Shown here: piece by piece, positions 16,271 to 27,433 of the stretch
How positions within the stretch are numbered: the stretch's first letter is position 1
How the letters are laid out: each line of letters opens with the position of its first letter
Source of the DNA: Bacteroidales bacterium
Lineage (GTDB): Bacteria > Bacteroidota > Bacteroidia > Bacteroidales > G3-4614
Assembly: GCA_017559955.1 (NCBI GenBank)
Contig: JAFYPQ010000006.1
Coordinates: 1 to 64,000 of the forward strand
Direction: 5' to 3'
Length of the DNA stretch: 64,000 bases
Notes under the pieces: model-generated
Databases searched by the model: none
What the model was told of the DNA's origin: nothing
The model's input: the letters and a program-made list of their open reading frames with translations, nothing else
Position numbers and translations under genes: made by a program

Positions 16271-18349
16271 TTATTTTATAATATATGCCCCTTTCTCTTT
16301 AATATTGTAGTATGGTATCTTTAGGGCTTTACACTCTTTTATAATTGATTTGCTTTTAAAATAATTTACATTTGAAGTAATAATAATCTCTTCAAAGATA
16401 AACATATCTGTCAGTTTAGTTATCGAGCCTGTAAATCCATTGCAAATTATTGCTTTATCAACAAATAACCTTTTGCCGTAATCTAATTTTTTATCTTCAA
16501 ACTCTTTAGAGTTTAATATTAAATATTTTTCTCCCTTATAGTCGATGTATGGTAATGAAACTGTTAGGGCTTTATCTCTAATTGAGTCATTTATGAATTT
16601 AGCTTCTGGAAGAGCCTCCTTAATCCAAAAATCTTTACCCATAAGTTTAATCTTCTCTTCAATGCACGAAGTGTCAATGGTTAATACGTAATTATATTTT
16701 TCGTCAACAAAATTTACGGCAGTAATTCTATTGTCATCATATATAATTGCTTTATAATTATCTTTATTTATAGTTATACACTTTTCTAATATAGTAAATG
16801 CTGAAACAAAAATCAGTAAAAAAATTACCAATTCGCTTCTTTTGCTTTTAATTGCCCATAGCCCCCCAAAAATTATTATATAGATAACTACCAAATAATA
16901 AGCTTTAATGTCGATATTATCAATAGAGGAGTAGGGTATTGATGTTGAGTATTGAGCTATTTTGTCGATATAACCAAATAGATGGTCGGTAGTGTTTGTG
17001 AATAGTGAATATTGGATAATTATTGCCAATATTGCAGAAATGGCAACAACAGGTAAAATAGGAATTACTAATAAATTTGTTATCAATCCAATAATTGGCA
17101 ATTGGTGGAAATAGTAGATTGATAATGGCAGTGTCCCAATTTGTGCGGCTAAAGTAACTGCCATGATTGACGACAGATAGTTGGTTAATTTGTTTTTATG
17201 TGGTAAATATGAGAATATAAAAGGGTAGATATAAAATATAGAAAATACAGCGATGAAACTTAATTGAAAACTTGTATTATATATGTAATTAGGGTTATAT
17301 ATGAGCATAAATAGAGCTGCGGCAAGAAGAGAATTTATTGTAGTGCCTTTTCGGTTAATTACTTCGCCGAAAAGAACAAAACTTGCCATTATAGTAGCTC
17401 TTATTGCCGAGGGAGGAAAGCCTATAACAAACAGATATGCCCATAATATTAATAATGTAATCAGAGGCCTTATTCGTGATAGCTTAATCCATTTTAGAGG
17501 GTATAGCATAAGAAATATTATAAGACCGATAATTCCTATATGCAAACCACTTACAGCAAGTATGTGTGATAATCCCGATGAAAAATAACTGCTACGCATC
17601 TCTTTTGACAATAAGGAGGTATCTCCTAAAATCATTGCGGAGATTAATGCTTTTGTTGAATTACTTACATTAAGGTTTGTAATGTTAGTATGTATTCTTT
17701 TTCTTATTTCTGTCGATTTATTTATTAATGAGTTTTGATCATGATGGTCGATTAATCTCCATTCGTTGTATGGAATGTATTGAGAATAATAAAATCCCTC
17801 TCTCTCAAGAGTTGTAGAATAGCTATATGAAGATGGATTTTTTGAAAACTTTATAGGTTGCAGATTTTGTTCAAATATAATTATGTCGCCCTGGCATAGG
17901 TTCTTAGATAATGAGTCCTGCTGAATATACAAAACGACATTAAAATCTTTGTTTAGTTTCTCCTCTCCATTTAACTTAATTACTAAAGCCTTACACTCTA
18001 CCGAATGTTGTTTAATCTCTATCTCTTCTGAAATTTGAGCAATAGCATAATCTCTGACTTCGGGTAGTTTTGTATGATGCACAGACGATAATTGGGCATC
18101 TATAGCTCCGAATGCAACGAATAGCGATAAGGTTGCATAAGCAAAATATTTTCTTCTTACGAATTTAGTTTTCGGTAATATCGCATTTTTATAGTAAAAG
18201 AATAGAATTGTTGACAACAAGGCAAACGGCAAAGCAATATAGTATCCTTCGCCTAATATTGTTTGTAAAAGAATTCCTATAACAAACGATATTAAATATT
18301 TAAGAAAAGGGGCTTCAGATAGCTTCAGAAACCCCTCTTTGTTTGCCAT
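16271..18349 (-). CDS. ComEC/Rec2-type DNA-uptake channel protein
   Basis: A 692-residue integral membrane protein. It has an N-terminal DUF4131-like part with several membrane segments, an OB-like extracytoplasmic part (residues about 100-200), and a polytopic competence domain starting near ILAVSGLHIGIIGL (about 264-277), with PPSAIRATIMASFVL following. In many phyla ComEC ends in a metallo-beta-lactamase domain; here the last 150 residues lack an HxHxDH motif. It would carry single-stranded DNA across the inner membrane. Whether the organism is competent is unknown. It sits 26 bases after rpe. Confidence 0.85.
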   Translation of the reverse strand: MANKEGFLKLSEAPFLKYLISFVIGILLQTILGEGYYIALPFALLSTILFFYYKNAILPKTKFVRRKYFAYATLSLFVAFGAIDAQLSSVHHTKLPEVRDYAIAQISEEIEIKQHSVECKALVIKLNGEEKLNKDFNVVLYIQQDSLSKNLCQGDIIIFEQNLQPIKFSKNPSSYSYSTTLEREGFYYSQYIPYNEWRLIDHHDQNSLINKSTEIRKRIHTNITNLNVSNSTKALISAMILGDTSLLSKEMRSSYFSSGLSHILAVSGLHIGIIGLIIFLMLYPLKWIKLSRIRPLITLLILWAYLFVIGFPPSAIRATIMASFVLFGEVINRKGTTINSLLAAALFMLIYNPNYIYNTSFQLSFIAVFSIFYIYPFIFSYLPHKNKLTNYLSSIMAVTLAAQIGTLPLSIYYFHQLPIIGLITNLLVIPILPVVAISAILAIIIQYSLFTNTTDHLFGYIDKIAQYSTSIPYSSIDNIDIKAYYLVVIYIIIFGGLWAIKSKRSELVIFLLIFVSAFTILEKCITINKDNYKAIIYDDNRITAVNFVDEKYNYVLTIDTSCIEEKIKLMGKDFWIKEALPEAKFINDSIRDKALTVSLPYIDYKGEKYLILNSKEFEDKKLDYGKRLFVDKAIICNGFTGSITKLTDMFIFEEIIITSNVNYFKSKSIIKECKALKIPYYNIKEKGAYIIK

Positions 18350-18375
18350 AATGTTATTAATTAATATTTGCTTTA

Positions 18376-19023
18376 CTATAAACTTTTTAATGCTGCAATT
18401 GTCTCAATCGGATTTTCTGATTTAAAAACAAAGTTGCCTGCAACAAGAGCATCAGCACCTGCATCTATCACAAGTTTTCCGGTTTCCAAATTAATACCAC
18501 CATCAACCTCTATTAATGCCGATGAGCCTTTCTTTAAAATCAACTCTTTTAATTCTGCGACTTTATTTACAGTATTAGGTATAAATTTTTGTCCGCCAAA
18601 TCCAGGATTTACAGACATTAATAATATCATATCTAAATCTTCTACAACATCTTGTAAAAGCGATACAGGAGTATGAGGATTTAGGGTAACTGCTGCCTTC
18701 ATTCCCGCTTCTTTAATTTGTTGAATCGAACGATGAAGGTGAGTAGATACCTCATAGTGAATATTCATTAAATAGGCGTTGCTGTTTTTTACCTCTTTAA
18801 CAAACTTCATCGGGTCAACAATCATTAAGTGTACGTCAAGAGGTTTTGTTGATAATTTTTTTACATAATCTAAAACAGGGAATCCAAATGATATATTGGG
18901 AACAAATACTCCGTCCATAACGTCAATGTGAAGCCAATCAGCATCACTTTTATTAACCATTTCGATAGATGATGCTAAATTCCCAAAATCAGCAGATAGT
19001 AATGAGGGTGCAATTATTGCCAT
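18376..19023 (-). CDS. rpe: Ribulose-phosphate 3-epimerase
   Basis: Interconverts ribulose 5-phosphate and xylulose 5-phosphate in the pentose phosphate pathway. The 215-residue TIM-barrel protein shows LLSADFGNL, WLHIDVMDGVFVPNISFG, LDVHLMI (metal-binding His), MSVNPGFGGQKFIP, and VDGGI. All catalytic Asp and His residues are present. It is the first gene of a minus-strand pair with comEC. Confidence 0.97.
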   Translation of the reverse strand: MAIIAPSLLSADFGNLASSIEMVNKSDADWLHIDVMDGVFVPNISFGFPVLDYVKKLSTKPLDVHLMIVDPMKFVKEVKNSNAYLMNIHYEVSTHLHRSIQQIKEAGMKAAVTLNPHTPVSLLQDVVEDLDMILLMSVNPGFGGQKFIPNTVNKVAELKELILKKGSSALIEVDGGINLETGKLVIDAGADALVAGNFVFKSENPIETIAALKSL

Positions 19024-19073
19024 AATTATAAATAGTTTTTTTAATGTTTAATGTAAAAACTTTGTAAGCATTA

Positions 19074-19081
19074 CAAAGGTA
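19074..19081 (-). promoter_or_regulatory. -7 promoter element for rpe-comEC
   Basis: Minus-strand TACCTTTG fits TAnnTTTG, about 50 bases before the rpe start codon. Confidence 0.55.
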
Positions 19082-19121
19082 ATAATTTTTTTATAATTAT
19101 TTTCAGAAATAGAACAAAGCT

Positions 19122-19283
19122 TTAATTCAGTATAAAACCACCTGTTTCAGATATTGCATAGCCATTGCAGTTATAAACTCTTGCATAATTCATCAAAAAG
19201 GCAATAGTAGTTTCTTTGGGTGTAATTTGCTCTTTGCTTTTTATTGCAGTAGAATTGAGAGTAAATTTTTTCTTCATAGGCAT
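19122..19283 (-). CDS. Conserved-looking 53-residue small protein
   Basis: A 53-residue open frame between rpe and the ECF sigma gene, starting MPMKKKFTLNS and ending SETGGFILN. It contains ITPKETTIAFLMNYARVYN, which reads as a short amphipathic helix after a basic N-terminus and recalls small uncharacterised Bacteroidales proteins; that recollection is not checked. The second Met (residue 3) could be the true start. There is no signal peptide. It ends just upstream of the rpe promoter region. It may be a small regulator or toxin-like peptide, but no function can be assigned. Confidence 0.5.
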   Translation of the reverse strand: MPMKKKFTLNSTAIKSKEQITPKETTIAFLMNYARVYNCNGYAISETGGFILN

Positions 19284-19340
19284 CTTTTTATTGTTTATTA
19301 ATAAACGTAATGTTTACGGCTTTATTGCATATAATAAAAA

Positions 19341-19370
19341 ACAAGAAGGATTTAAGAAAACCCTTCTTGT
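19341..19370 (-). terminator. Terminator after the ECF sigma gene
   Basis: ACAAGAAGG pairs with CCTTCTTGT. On the minus strand the stem is followed by TTTTTTATTAT, a classic U-tract, 30 bases after the sigma factor stop. Confidence 0.8.
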
Positions 19371-19399
19371 ATATAATAAAAACGATATGTGCTATTTTT

Positions 19400-19990
19400 T
19401 TAGAAGAATAATTCAACTTTATTTTCTTCTGCCAATCTTCGCATATTTAATATTGCGTACCTCATACGTCCAAGAGCTGTATTTATGCTAACGTTGGTTG
19501 CATCGGCAATCTCTTTAAAACTCATATTTTTATAATATCTCATAACCAATACCTCTTTTTGGTTATCGGGTAGGGCTGCAACAAGTTTTCTGATATCCAC
19601 TCTAACCTGAGATGAAATCATCGAATCTTCAACAGTACCTTCGCTTAATTCTTTTCTGTTGAATACATCAGGAGTCATATCACTATTCTGAATATGGTTC
19701 TCCGATTTTTCCTGACGATAGTGATCTATTATTAAATTATGAGCAATACGAGTTATCCAAGATGAGAATTTACCTGATTCAACATATCTTCCTTGTTTAA
19801 TCGTGGTAATTACCTTCACAAAAGTTTCTTGAAATATATCTTCTGCTAATTCTCTATCTTTGACAATATAGAATACGTATGAGTAGATGCGATTTTTGTG
19901 TCTGAGTAGTAAGACGTCAAAAGCACCATTATCTCCTTCCGAATACAATGCCACCAACTCTTCGTCGGTAAGCAAATTTAGATTTTTCAT
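19400..19990 (-). CDS. ECF-type RNA polymerase sigma factor
   Basis: A 196-residue sigma-70 family ECF factor. Region 2 includes YSYVFYIVKDRELAEDIFQE and the -10 recognition helix FSSWITRIAHNLIIDHYR; region 4 includes LPDNQKEVLVMRYYKNMSF and the helix-turn-helix EIADATNVSINTALGRMR. No anti-sigma gene is adjacent on either side; this is common for the housekeeping-like ECF of Bacteroidales. Regulon unknown. Confidence 0.93.
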   Translation of the reverse strand: MKNLNLLTDEELVALYSEGDNGAFDVLLLRHKNRIYSYVFYIVKDRELAEDIFQETFVKVITTIKQGRYVESGKFSSWITRIAHNLIIDHYRQEKSENHIQNSDMTPDVFNRKELSEGTVEDSMISSQVRVDIRKLVAALPDNQKEVLVMRYYKNMSFKEIADATNVSINTALGRMRYAILNMRRLAEENKVELFF

Positions 19991-20229
19991 CTGTAATCCT
20001 CTTTATAGTTTAAGAGTAGAAGTTTATTCGATAGGCGTGCTTTTTTATGATTAACTCCGCAAAGAAAAGTTATTTATATCATATTTACAAATATTCAATA
20101 CAAAAAAAGTTTGTAACATAACAATTTTTAACATTTCTAGCACAATAAATCTTATAATTTCTAAAACCCTCCAAAGAAAGATGATAAATTAAAATAAAAT
20201 TTATTATGTTATAATTCATAAATTTGTAT

Positions 20230-20237
20230 TACTTTTG
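20230..20237 (+). promoter_or_regulatory. -7 promoter element for the nucleotidyltransferase
   Basis: TACTTTTG matches TAnnTTTG, 41 bases before the start codon at 20278. The rest of the 287-base gap from 19991 is AT-rich with no reading frame of note. Confidence 0.55.
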
Positions 20238-20277
20238 TTAAATCAGATAATTTATTAAACACAAAATAAAAACTATT

Positions 20278-21177
20278 ATGAAACCAACTTTATTTGTATT
20301 GGCGGCAGGTATGGGAAGCCGTTATGGTTCCCTTAAACAGTTAGATGGATTAGGTCCCAATGGCGAGACGATTATGGATTACTCAATCTTCGATGCAATT
20401 CGTGGAGGATTTGGTAAAGTTGTATTTGTAATTCGTCATTCATTTGCTGATGAATTTATTGAAAAAGTAGTTAACAAATACGCTCAAGTTATACCAACTG
20501 AAGTTGTATATCAAGAGTTGGATTGCTTACCCGAAGGATTTACCGTTCCTGAAGGACGTGAAAAACCATGGGGTACAAACCATGCTGTTATGATGGGTAA
20601 AGAGGTTATTAAAGAACCTTTTGCTGTTATTAATGCTGACGACTTTTATGGTCGTGAAAGTTTTGCCATCATTGCCGATTGGTTGTCAAAACAAGAGGGC
20701 GAAAATAAATATTGTATGGTCGGATATCGAGTGGGTAACACAATGAGCGAGAGCGGTACAGTATCTCGTGGTATTTGCGAAACAAACGAAGATAGCGAAT
20801 TGACTTCTGTCGTTGAGCGTACTAAAATTGGATATTACAACGATGGTATTGCATTTAATGAGGGAGAAGAGTGGACTATGCTCGATCCAAATGTGCCAGT
20901 ATCAATGAATATGTGGGGATTTACCCCTGACTACTTCAAATATTCAGATAAGATATTTGTTGATTTCTTGAAAAAGAACATGTCAAACTTGAAATCTGAG
21001 TTTTTCATTCCTTTAATCGTAAACGAACTTATTCAAACAAAACAAGCAACAGTTACAGTTCTTGATACACCTTCAAAATGGTTTGGTGTAACTTACGCTC
21101 AAGATCGTCCAGATGTAGTTGCTAAAATTCAATCTTTGGTTGACGCAGGAGAATATCCTTCACCATTGTTTAAATAA
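20278..21177 (+). CDS. Sugar-phosphate nucleotidyltransferase family protein
   Basis: A 299-residue protein with the nucleotide-binding signature LAAGMGSRYGSLKQLDGLGP near the N-terminus and the metal-binding VINADDFYG at about 119-127. It belongs to the GlmU/RfbA-like nucleotidyltransferase superfamily but lacks the C-terminal hexapeptide repeat. Substrate unknown; Bacteroidales carry this gene widely. It is monocistronic, with a terminator after it that also serves the convergent leuB. Confidence 0.88.
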   Translation: MKPTLFVLAAGMGSRYGSLKQLDGLGPNGETIMDYSIFDAIRGGFGKVVFVIRHSFADEFIEKVVNKYAQVIPTEVVYQELDCLPEGFTVPEGREKPWGTNHAVMMGKEVIKEPFAVINADDFYGRESFAIIADWLSKQEGENKYCMVGYRVGNTMSESGTVSRGICETNEDSELTSVVERTKIGYYNDGIAFNEGEEWTMLDPNVPVSMNMWGFTPDYFKYSDKIFVDFLKKNMSNLKSEFFIPLIVNELIQTKQATVTVLDTPSKWFGVTYAQDRPDVVAKIQSLVDAGEYPSPLFK

Positions 21178-21201
21178 GATTTAGCAAACAGCAAAAAATA
21201 G

Positions 21202-21231
21202 GAGAGGGGAGTCCAATTGGATTCCCCTCTC
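21202..21231. terminator. Bidirectional terminator between nucleotidyltransferase and leuB
   Basis: GAGAGGGGAGTCC pairs with GGATTCCCCTCTC across a four-base AATT loop, in the 76-base gap between convergent genes. Confidence 0.85.
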
Positions 21232-21253
21232 TTCGTAATAATATTAAACTTGA

Positions 21254-22324
21254 TTATTTATTTTTGATATAATCAACTATCCATTTACCAACTTCAGAAG
21301 TTTTATACGATTTCTCTCCTTGTGCAATATCTACTGTAACTATACCAGCATCTATTGATGCAGAAACAGCTTCACGAATTAATTTTCCCTCTTCCATTAG
21401 TCCGAATGCATATTCAAACATTAATGCTGCTGAAAGAATAGTTGCCAATGGGTTAGCAATATCTTTTCCTGCTGCTTGTGGATATGAGCCATGAATAGGT
21501 TCAAACACAGATGTATGTAAACCTACCGAAGCTGATGGTAACATTCCAAGTGAGCCTGTAATTACAGAAGCTTCATCTGTTAATATATCACCAAACATAT
21601 TTTCTGTTACCATTACATCAAAGCGAGATGGCCATTGTACAAGTTGCATTGCCGCATTATCAACGAACATAAATTCTGTTTCAACTTCGGGATACTCTTT
21701 CGAAATTTCTTGAGCAACCTCTCTCCACATACGTGAAGTACAAAGGACATTGGCTTTATCAACAACAGTAACTTTTTTTCTGCGTTGCATTGCATAAGTA
21801 TAGGCAAGGCGAACAATTCTATCAATCTCTTCACGAGAATATACACAAGTATCGTATGCAACATTACCGTCTTCACTTCTGCCTTGGGGGCGACCAAAAT
21901 ATATACCTCCTGTAAGTTCTCTAATACACATTAAATCGGTACCTTCAACTACATCTTGTCGAAGAGGCGATTTATGAATTAGCTGAGGCATTGTTGATAC
22001 AGGACGAATATTTGCATATAGTCCCAACTGCTTACGCATACCCAATAAACCTTGCTCAGGACGCACCTTTGCAGAAGGATTGTTATCATATTTAGGATCT
22101 CCAATTGCTCCGAAAAGAACAGCGTCCGACTCCATACATATTTTGTGCGTCTCTTCAGGATATGGGTTACCTGTCGCATCAATTGCACAAGCTCCAACAA
22201 GAGCATGTTTATATGTTAATTCGTGTCCATATTTCTCGCATACAGCAATAGTTGCATCTAATGCGGTTGCCACTATTTCTGGTCCTATGCCATCGCCAGG
22301 CAACACGGCTATATTCATTTTCAT
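21254..22324 (-). CDS. leuB: 3-isopropylmalate dehydrogenase
   Basis: Oxidatively decarboxylates 3-isopropylmalate in leucine synthesis. The 356-residue protein has [11 protein letters not shown] at the N-terminus, the substrate loop [11 protein letters not shown], the [14 protein letters not shown] segment, and the NAD site loop with [15 protein letters not shown]. It is the last gene of the leu operon, 29 bases after leuA2. Standard length. Confidence 0.97.
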   Translation of the reverse strand: MKMNIAVLPGDGIGPEIVATALDATIAVCEKYGHELTYKHALVGACAIDATGNPYPEETHKICMESDAVLFGAIGDPKYDNNPSAKVRPEQGLLGMRKQLGLYANIRPVSTMPQLIHKSPLRQDVVEGTDLMCIRELTGGIYFGRPQGRSEDGNVAYDTCVYSREEIDRIVRLAYTYAMQRRKKVTVVDKANVLCTSRMWREVAQEISKEYPEVETEFMFVDNAAMQLVQWPSRFDVMVTENMFGDILTDEASVITGSLGMLPSASVGLHTSVFEPIHGSYPQAAGKDIANPLATILSAALMFEYAFGLMEEGKLIREAVSASIDAGIVTVDIAQGEKSYKTSEVGKWIVDYIKNK

Positions 22325-22353
22325 ATAATAATTAAATTTTGTGTTTATAATCT

Positions 22354-23877
22354 TTATAACTCTTCAATATGATTTAGCATCTTTATAGTTGCTTGAATTG
22401 CAGCAGACATCTGATCAAGATCTAATCCATAAGTTTTAAATATTTTTCCTTTATAGTCCCATGTGATGGATGTCTGCACCAATGCATCTGTTCTTCCTCC
22501 GGGAGGGATATTTACTGTATAATCCAGAAGTTGAGGGAATGGTTTATGTAGTTTAGTTTTATAAATCCATTGTATACCTTTAACAAATGCATCATACTGT
22601 CCATCTCCGGTCGCTCCTGCTTCATAAATTTCGCCGTTTATTTCAAGTTTTAAAACAGCTCCGGGTCGTAATCCGTTAGCAACTGCAAGAGTGTAATTTA
22701 ATAAAGTAATTCGCTGTTTCTGAGAATTTCGATTTAGAGTATCTGATATAATATATGGTAAATCCTCCTGTGATATTATCTCTTTTTTGTCTCCTAATTC
22801 AATAATTCTCTCTGTTACTTTACGCATCGATTCTTCGTCAAGTTCAATGCCCATTGCTTCGAGATTTTTACGAATGTTGGCTTTGCCGGATGTTTTACCT
22901 AATGCATATTCTCTCATTCTTCCAAAACGCTCAGGAAGCAAATCGTTGTAGTATAGATTATTTTTACTATCACCGTCTGCATGAACTCCTGCACACTGTG
23001 TAAATACATTATCGCCTATTACAGGTTTGTTTGCAGGTATTCTTATGCCGGAATACGATTCAACGACTCTACTTACGTGGTTTATTTTTACTTCATTAAT
23101 TGAAGTTTTAATATCTAATTGGTCGTGAACAACAGCAAGAACACTCGATAATGCTGCATTACCGGCTCTTTCCCCCAAACCATTAATTGTACAATGAATC
23201 CCTTTTATACCGGCTTTAATTGCAGCATAACAATTTGCTACCGCTAAATCATAATCATTATGAGCGTGAAAATCGAAATGAAGAGTAGGGTATCTGTCAA
23301 TAATCTCTTTGCAAAATTTATAGGTAGAATCAGGATTTAGCACTCCTAATGTATCAGGTAACATAAATCTCTTTATGTTGCACTTACATAATGCATCAAT
23401 TAAGTTGAAAACATACTCTGGTGAATCTTTCATTCCGTTCGACCAGTCCTCAAGGTATAGGTTTACCTCAATACCATTTTGGTTTGCGATATCAATTTCG
23501 TGCTTGATATCGTTTATATGCTCTTTGGGAGTTTTCTTTAATTGATATTGGCAGTGTCTAAGCGAACCTTTACTTAACAGATTTACAACTTTTCCCCCTG
23601 CTTCTTTAATCCAATTAATTGAAACACCATTATCAATAAATCCTAATACCTCAATAGAATTTATTTTTTTATGTTTCGAAGCCCAATCGCAAACTTGCTT
23701 TACAGCTTCCATCTCTCCGGCAGAAACTCTTGCAGAGGCAATCTCAATTCTATTTACCTTAATCTCTTTCAGAAGAAGACGTGCAATACTCAACTTTTCA
23801 AATGCACCAAACGAAACGCCCGAAGTTTGTTCTCCGTCACGAAGAGTGGTATCCATTATTTCAAGTTTGTATTTCAT
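22354..23877 (-). CDS. LeuA2/CimA-like alpha-isopropylmalate synthase family protein
   Basis: A 507-residue member of the DRE-TIM synthase family: [17 protein letters not shown] at the N-terminus, [20 protein letters not shown], and [15 protein letters not shown]. The C-terminal LeuA regulatory (dimerisation) domain is present (from about residue 395). It shares its operon with a second synthase gene, leuA, and lies between leuD and leuB. It may make citramalate (isoleucine from pyruvate and acetyl-CoA) or a longer-chain isopropylmalate; the choice cannot be settled from sequence alone. Four bases separate it from leuD. Confidence 0.85.
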   Translation of the reverse strand: MKYKLEIMDTTLRDGEQTSGVSFGAFEKLSIARLLLKEIKVNRIEIASARVSAGEMEAVKQVCDWASKHKKINSIEVLGFIDNGVSINWIKEAGGKVVNLLSKGSLRHCQYQLKKTPKEHINDIKHEIDIANQNGIEVNLYLEDWSNGMKDSPEYVFNLIDALCKCNIKRFMLPDTLGVLNPDSTYKFCKEIIDRYPTLHFDFHAHNDYDLAVANCYAAIKAGIKGIHCTINGLGERAGNAALSSVLAVVHDQLDIKTSINEVKINHVSRVVESYSGIRIPANKPVIGDNVFTQCAGVHADGDSKNNLYYNDLLPERFGRMREYALGKTSGKANIRKNLEAMGIELDEESMRKVTERIIELGDKKEIISQEDLPYIISDTLNRNSQKQRITLLNYTLAVANGLRPGAVLKLEINGEIYEAGATGDGQYDAFVKGIQWIYKTKLHKPFPQLLDYTVNIPPGGRTDALVQTSITWDYKGKIFKTYGLDLDQMSAAIQATIKMLNHIEEL

Positions 23878-23881
23878 ACCT

Positions 23882-24469
23882 TTATCTATTATTTTCCCAG
23901 GTTTCTATGTCGTTTTTCTTGCTTAGCAGATAATCTATATCGTCAAATCCATTAAGCAAACAATCTTTTTTGTAGGGGTTTATTTCGAATTTCTCCGAAG
24001 CTCCTGTTGCATTATTTGTTATTGTTTGATTAGGTAAATCAATAGTAACTGTATTTGAATGGTTTGCATTAATAGCTTCAAAAATCTCTTGAAGAAATTT
24101 TTCAGAAACTACAACAGTCAAAACACAATTGTTTAAAGCATTATTTTTAAATATGTCAGCAAAGAAACTTGAAACGACAGCTCTAAACCCATATCCTGCA
24201 ACAGCCCATGCTGCATGTTCACGACTTGAACCGCTTCCGAAATTTTTACCTGCAACCAATATCGAACCTGAATAATCAGGATTATTTAATACGAAATTTT
24301 CAATTTTATTACCCTCCTTGTCATATCTCCAATCACGGAATAGATTGTCTCCAAATCCTTCACGAGTGGTTGCCTTCAAAAAACGAGCGGGTATTATTTG
24401 GTCTGTATCCACATTCTCAATAGGTAATGGGATGCAAGTTGATGTTAATTTCTCAAATTTTTCTCTCAT
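23882..24469 (-). CDS. leuD: 3-isopropylmalate dehydratase small subunit
   Basis: The swivelling small subunit of isopropylmalate isomerase, working with LeuC. The 195-residue protein has [32 protein letters not shown] and [18 protein letters not shown], all diagnostic. It is 18 bases after leuC and 4 bases before leuA2, consistent with one transcript. Confidence 0.96.
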   Translation of the reverse strand: MREKFEKLTSTCIPLPIENVDTDQIIPARFLKATTREGFGDNLFRDWRYDKEGNKIENFVLNNPDYSGSILVAGKNFGSGSSREHAAWAVAGYGFRAVVSSFFADIFKNNALNNCVLTVVVSEKFLQEIFEAINANHSNTVTIDLPNQTITNNATGASEKFEINPYKKDCLLNGFDDIDYLLSKKNDIETWENNR

Positions 24470-24487
24470 AATCTTTCTGAGGTTAAA

Positions 24488-25888
24488 TTAAATAAATTCA
24501 CGAGGATCTGTTATTTTCCCAGTAATTGCGGCAACTGCAGCAACAATAGGACTTGCAAGCATTGTTCTCGCTCCGGGACCTTGACGTCCTTCAAAATTTC
24601 TGTTTGAAGTAGAAACTGATATTTTACCTGCAGGAATCTTATCATCATTCATTGCCAAACATGCCGAACAACCGGGTTGACGAAGTTCAAATCCAGCCTC
24701 TTCAAGTATTTTGTCAATACCTTCAGCTCTTATAGCTTTCTCAACATTCCACGAACCAGGTACTAACCAAGCTGTAACGTTATCAGCTTTTTTATGCCCT
24801 TTAACAACTTTGGCAAAAGTTCTAAAATCTTCAATACGACCATTTGTACAGCTGCCTAAGAAGACATAATCAATCTCTTTGCCAAGAACTTTTTCGCCTG
24901 GTTTGAAGCCCATATATAATAGTGATTTCTCAAATGAAATTCTACCTGCATCGTCGATATCTTCTATTGTGGGGATATTTGCATCTATTGCCATACCCAT
25001 ACCCGGATTTGTACCATATGTAATCATAGGGGCAATATCTACAGCATCAAAATTAACCTCTTTATCAAATATAGCACCCTCGTCTGTCGGTAATTTTTTC
25101 CACTCTTCCACAGCTTTATCCCAAGCCTCTCCCTGAGGTGCAAATTCTCTGCCTTTTAAGTACTCAAAAGTAATCTCATCAGGTGCAATCATTCCTCCGC
25201 GAGCTCCCATTTCAATACTCATATTGCATAGAGTCATACGTCCTTCCATAGATAGTGAACGAATGGCACTTCCTGCAAATTCAACAAAGTATCCTGTTGC
25301 TCCTCCTGTAGTCATCTTTGAGATTAGATATAATGCAATATCTTTAGCTGTAACTCCTTTTTGAAGCTCTCCTTCAACATTAATACGCATTTTCATAGGT
25401 TTGGGCTGTAATACACATTGCGATGCAAGAACCATCTCTACTTCACTTGTGCCTATACCAAACGCTACAGCACCCATTGCTCCGTGTGTCGAAGTGTGGC
25501 TATCTCCACAAACAATTGTCATACCGGGTTGGGTGTATCCGTTCTCCGGTCCAATAACATGAATAATACCATTTTTAGGATTAAGTAATCCATAAACAGT
25601 CAAACCAAAATCTTTAGCATTTTTCATCAAGGTATCTACTTGATTGCGAGAAATAGGATCTGATATTGGTTTATCTTGGTTTAGGGTAGGTATGTTATGG
25701 TCAGGAGAACATGTCGTTCTTTCTGGACGGAAAACCGATAAATTCCTCTCCCTTAATCCTGCAAATGCTTGAGGACTTGTTACCTCATGAAGGTAATGTC
25801 TGTCAATATATAATTGATTTGGACCACCTTCTATTTTTGATACCACATGTGCATCCCAAATTTTATCAAATAAGGTTTTCTTTTCCAT
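24488..25888 (-). CDS. leuC: 3-isopropylmalate dehydratase large subunit
   Basis: The 4Fe-4S aconitase-type large subunit of isopropylmalate isomerase. The 466-residue protein contains [15 protein letters not shown], the first cluster cysteine in [13 protein letters not shown], and the CSAC pair in [14 protein letters not shown], giving the three cluster ligands. It pairs with LeuD immediately downstream. 14 bases separate it from leuA. Confidence 0.97.
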   Translation of the reverse strand: MEKKTLFDKIWDAHVVSKIEGGPNQLYIDRHYLHEVTSPQAFAGLRERNLSVFRPERTTCSPDHNIPTLNQDKPISDPISRNQVDTLMKNAKDFGLTVYGLLNPKNGIIHVIGPENGYTQPGMTIVCGDSHTSTHGAMGAVAFGIGTSEVEMVLASQCVLQPKPMKMRINVEGELQKGVTAKDIALYLISKMTTGGATGYFVEFAGSAIRSLSMEGRMTLCNMSIEMGARGGMIAPDEITFEYLKGREFAPQGEAWDKAVEEWKKLPTDEGAIFDKEVNFDAVDIAPMITYGTNPGMGMAIDANIPTIEDIDDAGRISFEKSLLYMGFKPGEKVLGKEIDYVFLGSCTNGRIEDFRTFAKVVKGHKKADNVTAWLVPGSWNVEKAIRAEGIDKILEEAGFELRQPGCSACLAMNDDKIPAGKISVSTSNRNFEGRQGPGARTMLASPIVAAVAAITGKITDPREFI

Positions 25889-25902
25889 AGTATAATAAAT
25901 AA

Positions 25903-27396
25903 TTATCTAACAAATTTATTTATTGCATCAACAAAAGCTTCAGCCGAAGCGGCAACAATATCAGTGTTTGCTCCAAATCCGTAATAACTTTCGTTATTGT
26001 ATGAGACAGTCATATGAACTTTTCCTGTATCATCGCTACCTTTTGTTATGGCTTGAATCAGGAACTCTTCAACAGTCATATTTCTGTGAATAATATTTTT
26101 GATTGCATTGATTGCCGCATCAACAGGTCCATTACCAGATGCTGCCGATTCGAATTTTTCACCAGCTATTGAAAGACCGATACTCGCTACCGAACGAACA
26201 TCAATACCTGATGTAACTTGTAAATAATCGATTGATATGCGAGCTTTCTCTCCTCTGCTTTTACCAACCAACATCAATATATCATCATCGTTTATATCTT
26301 TTTTACGGTCGGCAAGTGCTAAAAATTCAGCATAAGCTTTATCTAAATCTTCTTGAGAAAGTTCTACACCAAGAACGTTTAGACGATGTTTTAATGCAGC
26401 TCTACCGCTTCGTGCTGTAAGCACGATAGAGTTTTCATCGATACCAACATCTTTGGGATCAATAATTTCATAATTCTCTCTGTTTTTTAGAACTCCGTCT
26501 TGGTGTATTCCCGATGAGTGTGCAAATGCATTTCTACCAACAATAGCTTTGTTGGGTTGTACAGGCATATTCATCATACTTGAAACCATACGGCTTGTAG
26601 AGTAAATTTTTTGAGTATTAATATTAGTCTCAATACCCTTGTTATGGCTCTTAAATGTCATAACAACCTCTTCAAGAGATGTATTTCCTGCACGTTCTCC
26701 AATACCGTTGATTGTTACCTCGGCCTGACGAGCACCATTCAAAATACCCGAAACAGTATTTGCTGTTGCCATACCAAGGTCGTTATGACAGTGTGTAGCA
26801 ATAACTACATTATCAATTCCTTTAACATTCTCTTTTAGATATAAAATCTTTTTACCAAAATCCTCTGGTAAACAATAACCTGTTGTGTCAGGAATATTAA
26901 TTACTGTAGCTCCGGCTTTTACAACAGCCTCAACCACACGAGCAAGGTATTCGTTATCTGTTCTGCCGGCATCTTCAGCATAAAATTGAACATCCTCAAC
27001 ATATTTTTTCGCATATTTAACACATGCAATAGCTCGCTCAATAATCTCTTCACGAGTAGAATTAAACTTGTATTTAATATGATAATCAGATGTTCCTATG
27101 CCTGTGTGAATACGTTTACGTTTTGCATATTTAAGTGCTTCGGCAGCAGCATCAATATCTTTTTCAACGGCACGAGTCAAAGCACATATTGTAGGCCATG
27201 TAACGGCTTTCGAAATCTCAACAACCGATTTAAAATCTCCGGGGCTTGAAACAGGGAATCCTGCCTCTATAACATCAACGCCCAAAGTTTCCAAGGCTTT
27301 GGCTACCTGAATTTTTTCTACTGTATTTAATTGGCAACCTGGAACTTGCTCACCATCTCTTAATGTTGTATCAAAAATAAAAAGTCTGTCTGACAT
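25903..27396 (-). CDS. leuA: 2-isopropylmalate synthase
   Basis: Commits 2-ketoisovalerate and acetyl-CoA to leucine. The 497-residue enzyme has the metal-binding [13 protein letters not shown] start, [41 protein letters not shown], and the C-terminal LeuA regulatory domain (feedback by leucine). It is the first structural gene of the operon; its mRNA is preceded by the leader peptide and attenuator at 27434-27560. Confidence 0.96.
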   Translation of the reverse strand: MSDRLFIFDTTLRDGEQVPGCQLNTVEKIQVAKALETLGVDVIEAGFPVSSPGDFKSVVEISKAVTWPTICALTRAVEKDIDAAAEALKYAKRKRIHTGIGTSDYHIKYKFNSTREEIIERAIACVKYAKKYVEDVQFYAEDAGRTDNEYLARVVEAVVKAGATVINIPDTTGYCLPEDFGKKILYLKENVKGIDNVVIATHCHNDLGMATANTVSGILNGARQAEVTINGIGERAGNTSLEEVVMTFKSHNKGIETNINTQKIYSTSRMVSSMMNMPVQPNKAIVGRNAFAHSSGIHQDGVLKNRENYEIIDPKDVGIDENSIVLTARSGRAALKHRLNVLGVELSQEDLDKAYAEFLALADRKKDINDDDILMLVGKSRGEKARISIDYLQVTSGIDVRSVASIGLSIAGEKFESAASGNGPVDAAINAIKNIIHRNMTVEEFLIQAITKGSDDTGKVHMTVSYNNESYYGFGANTDIVAASAEAFVDAINKFVR

Positions 27397-27433
27397 AGTT
27401 TTTTTATATTAAATATTATTACTCTAAATAAAG

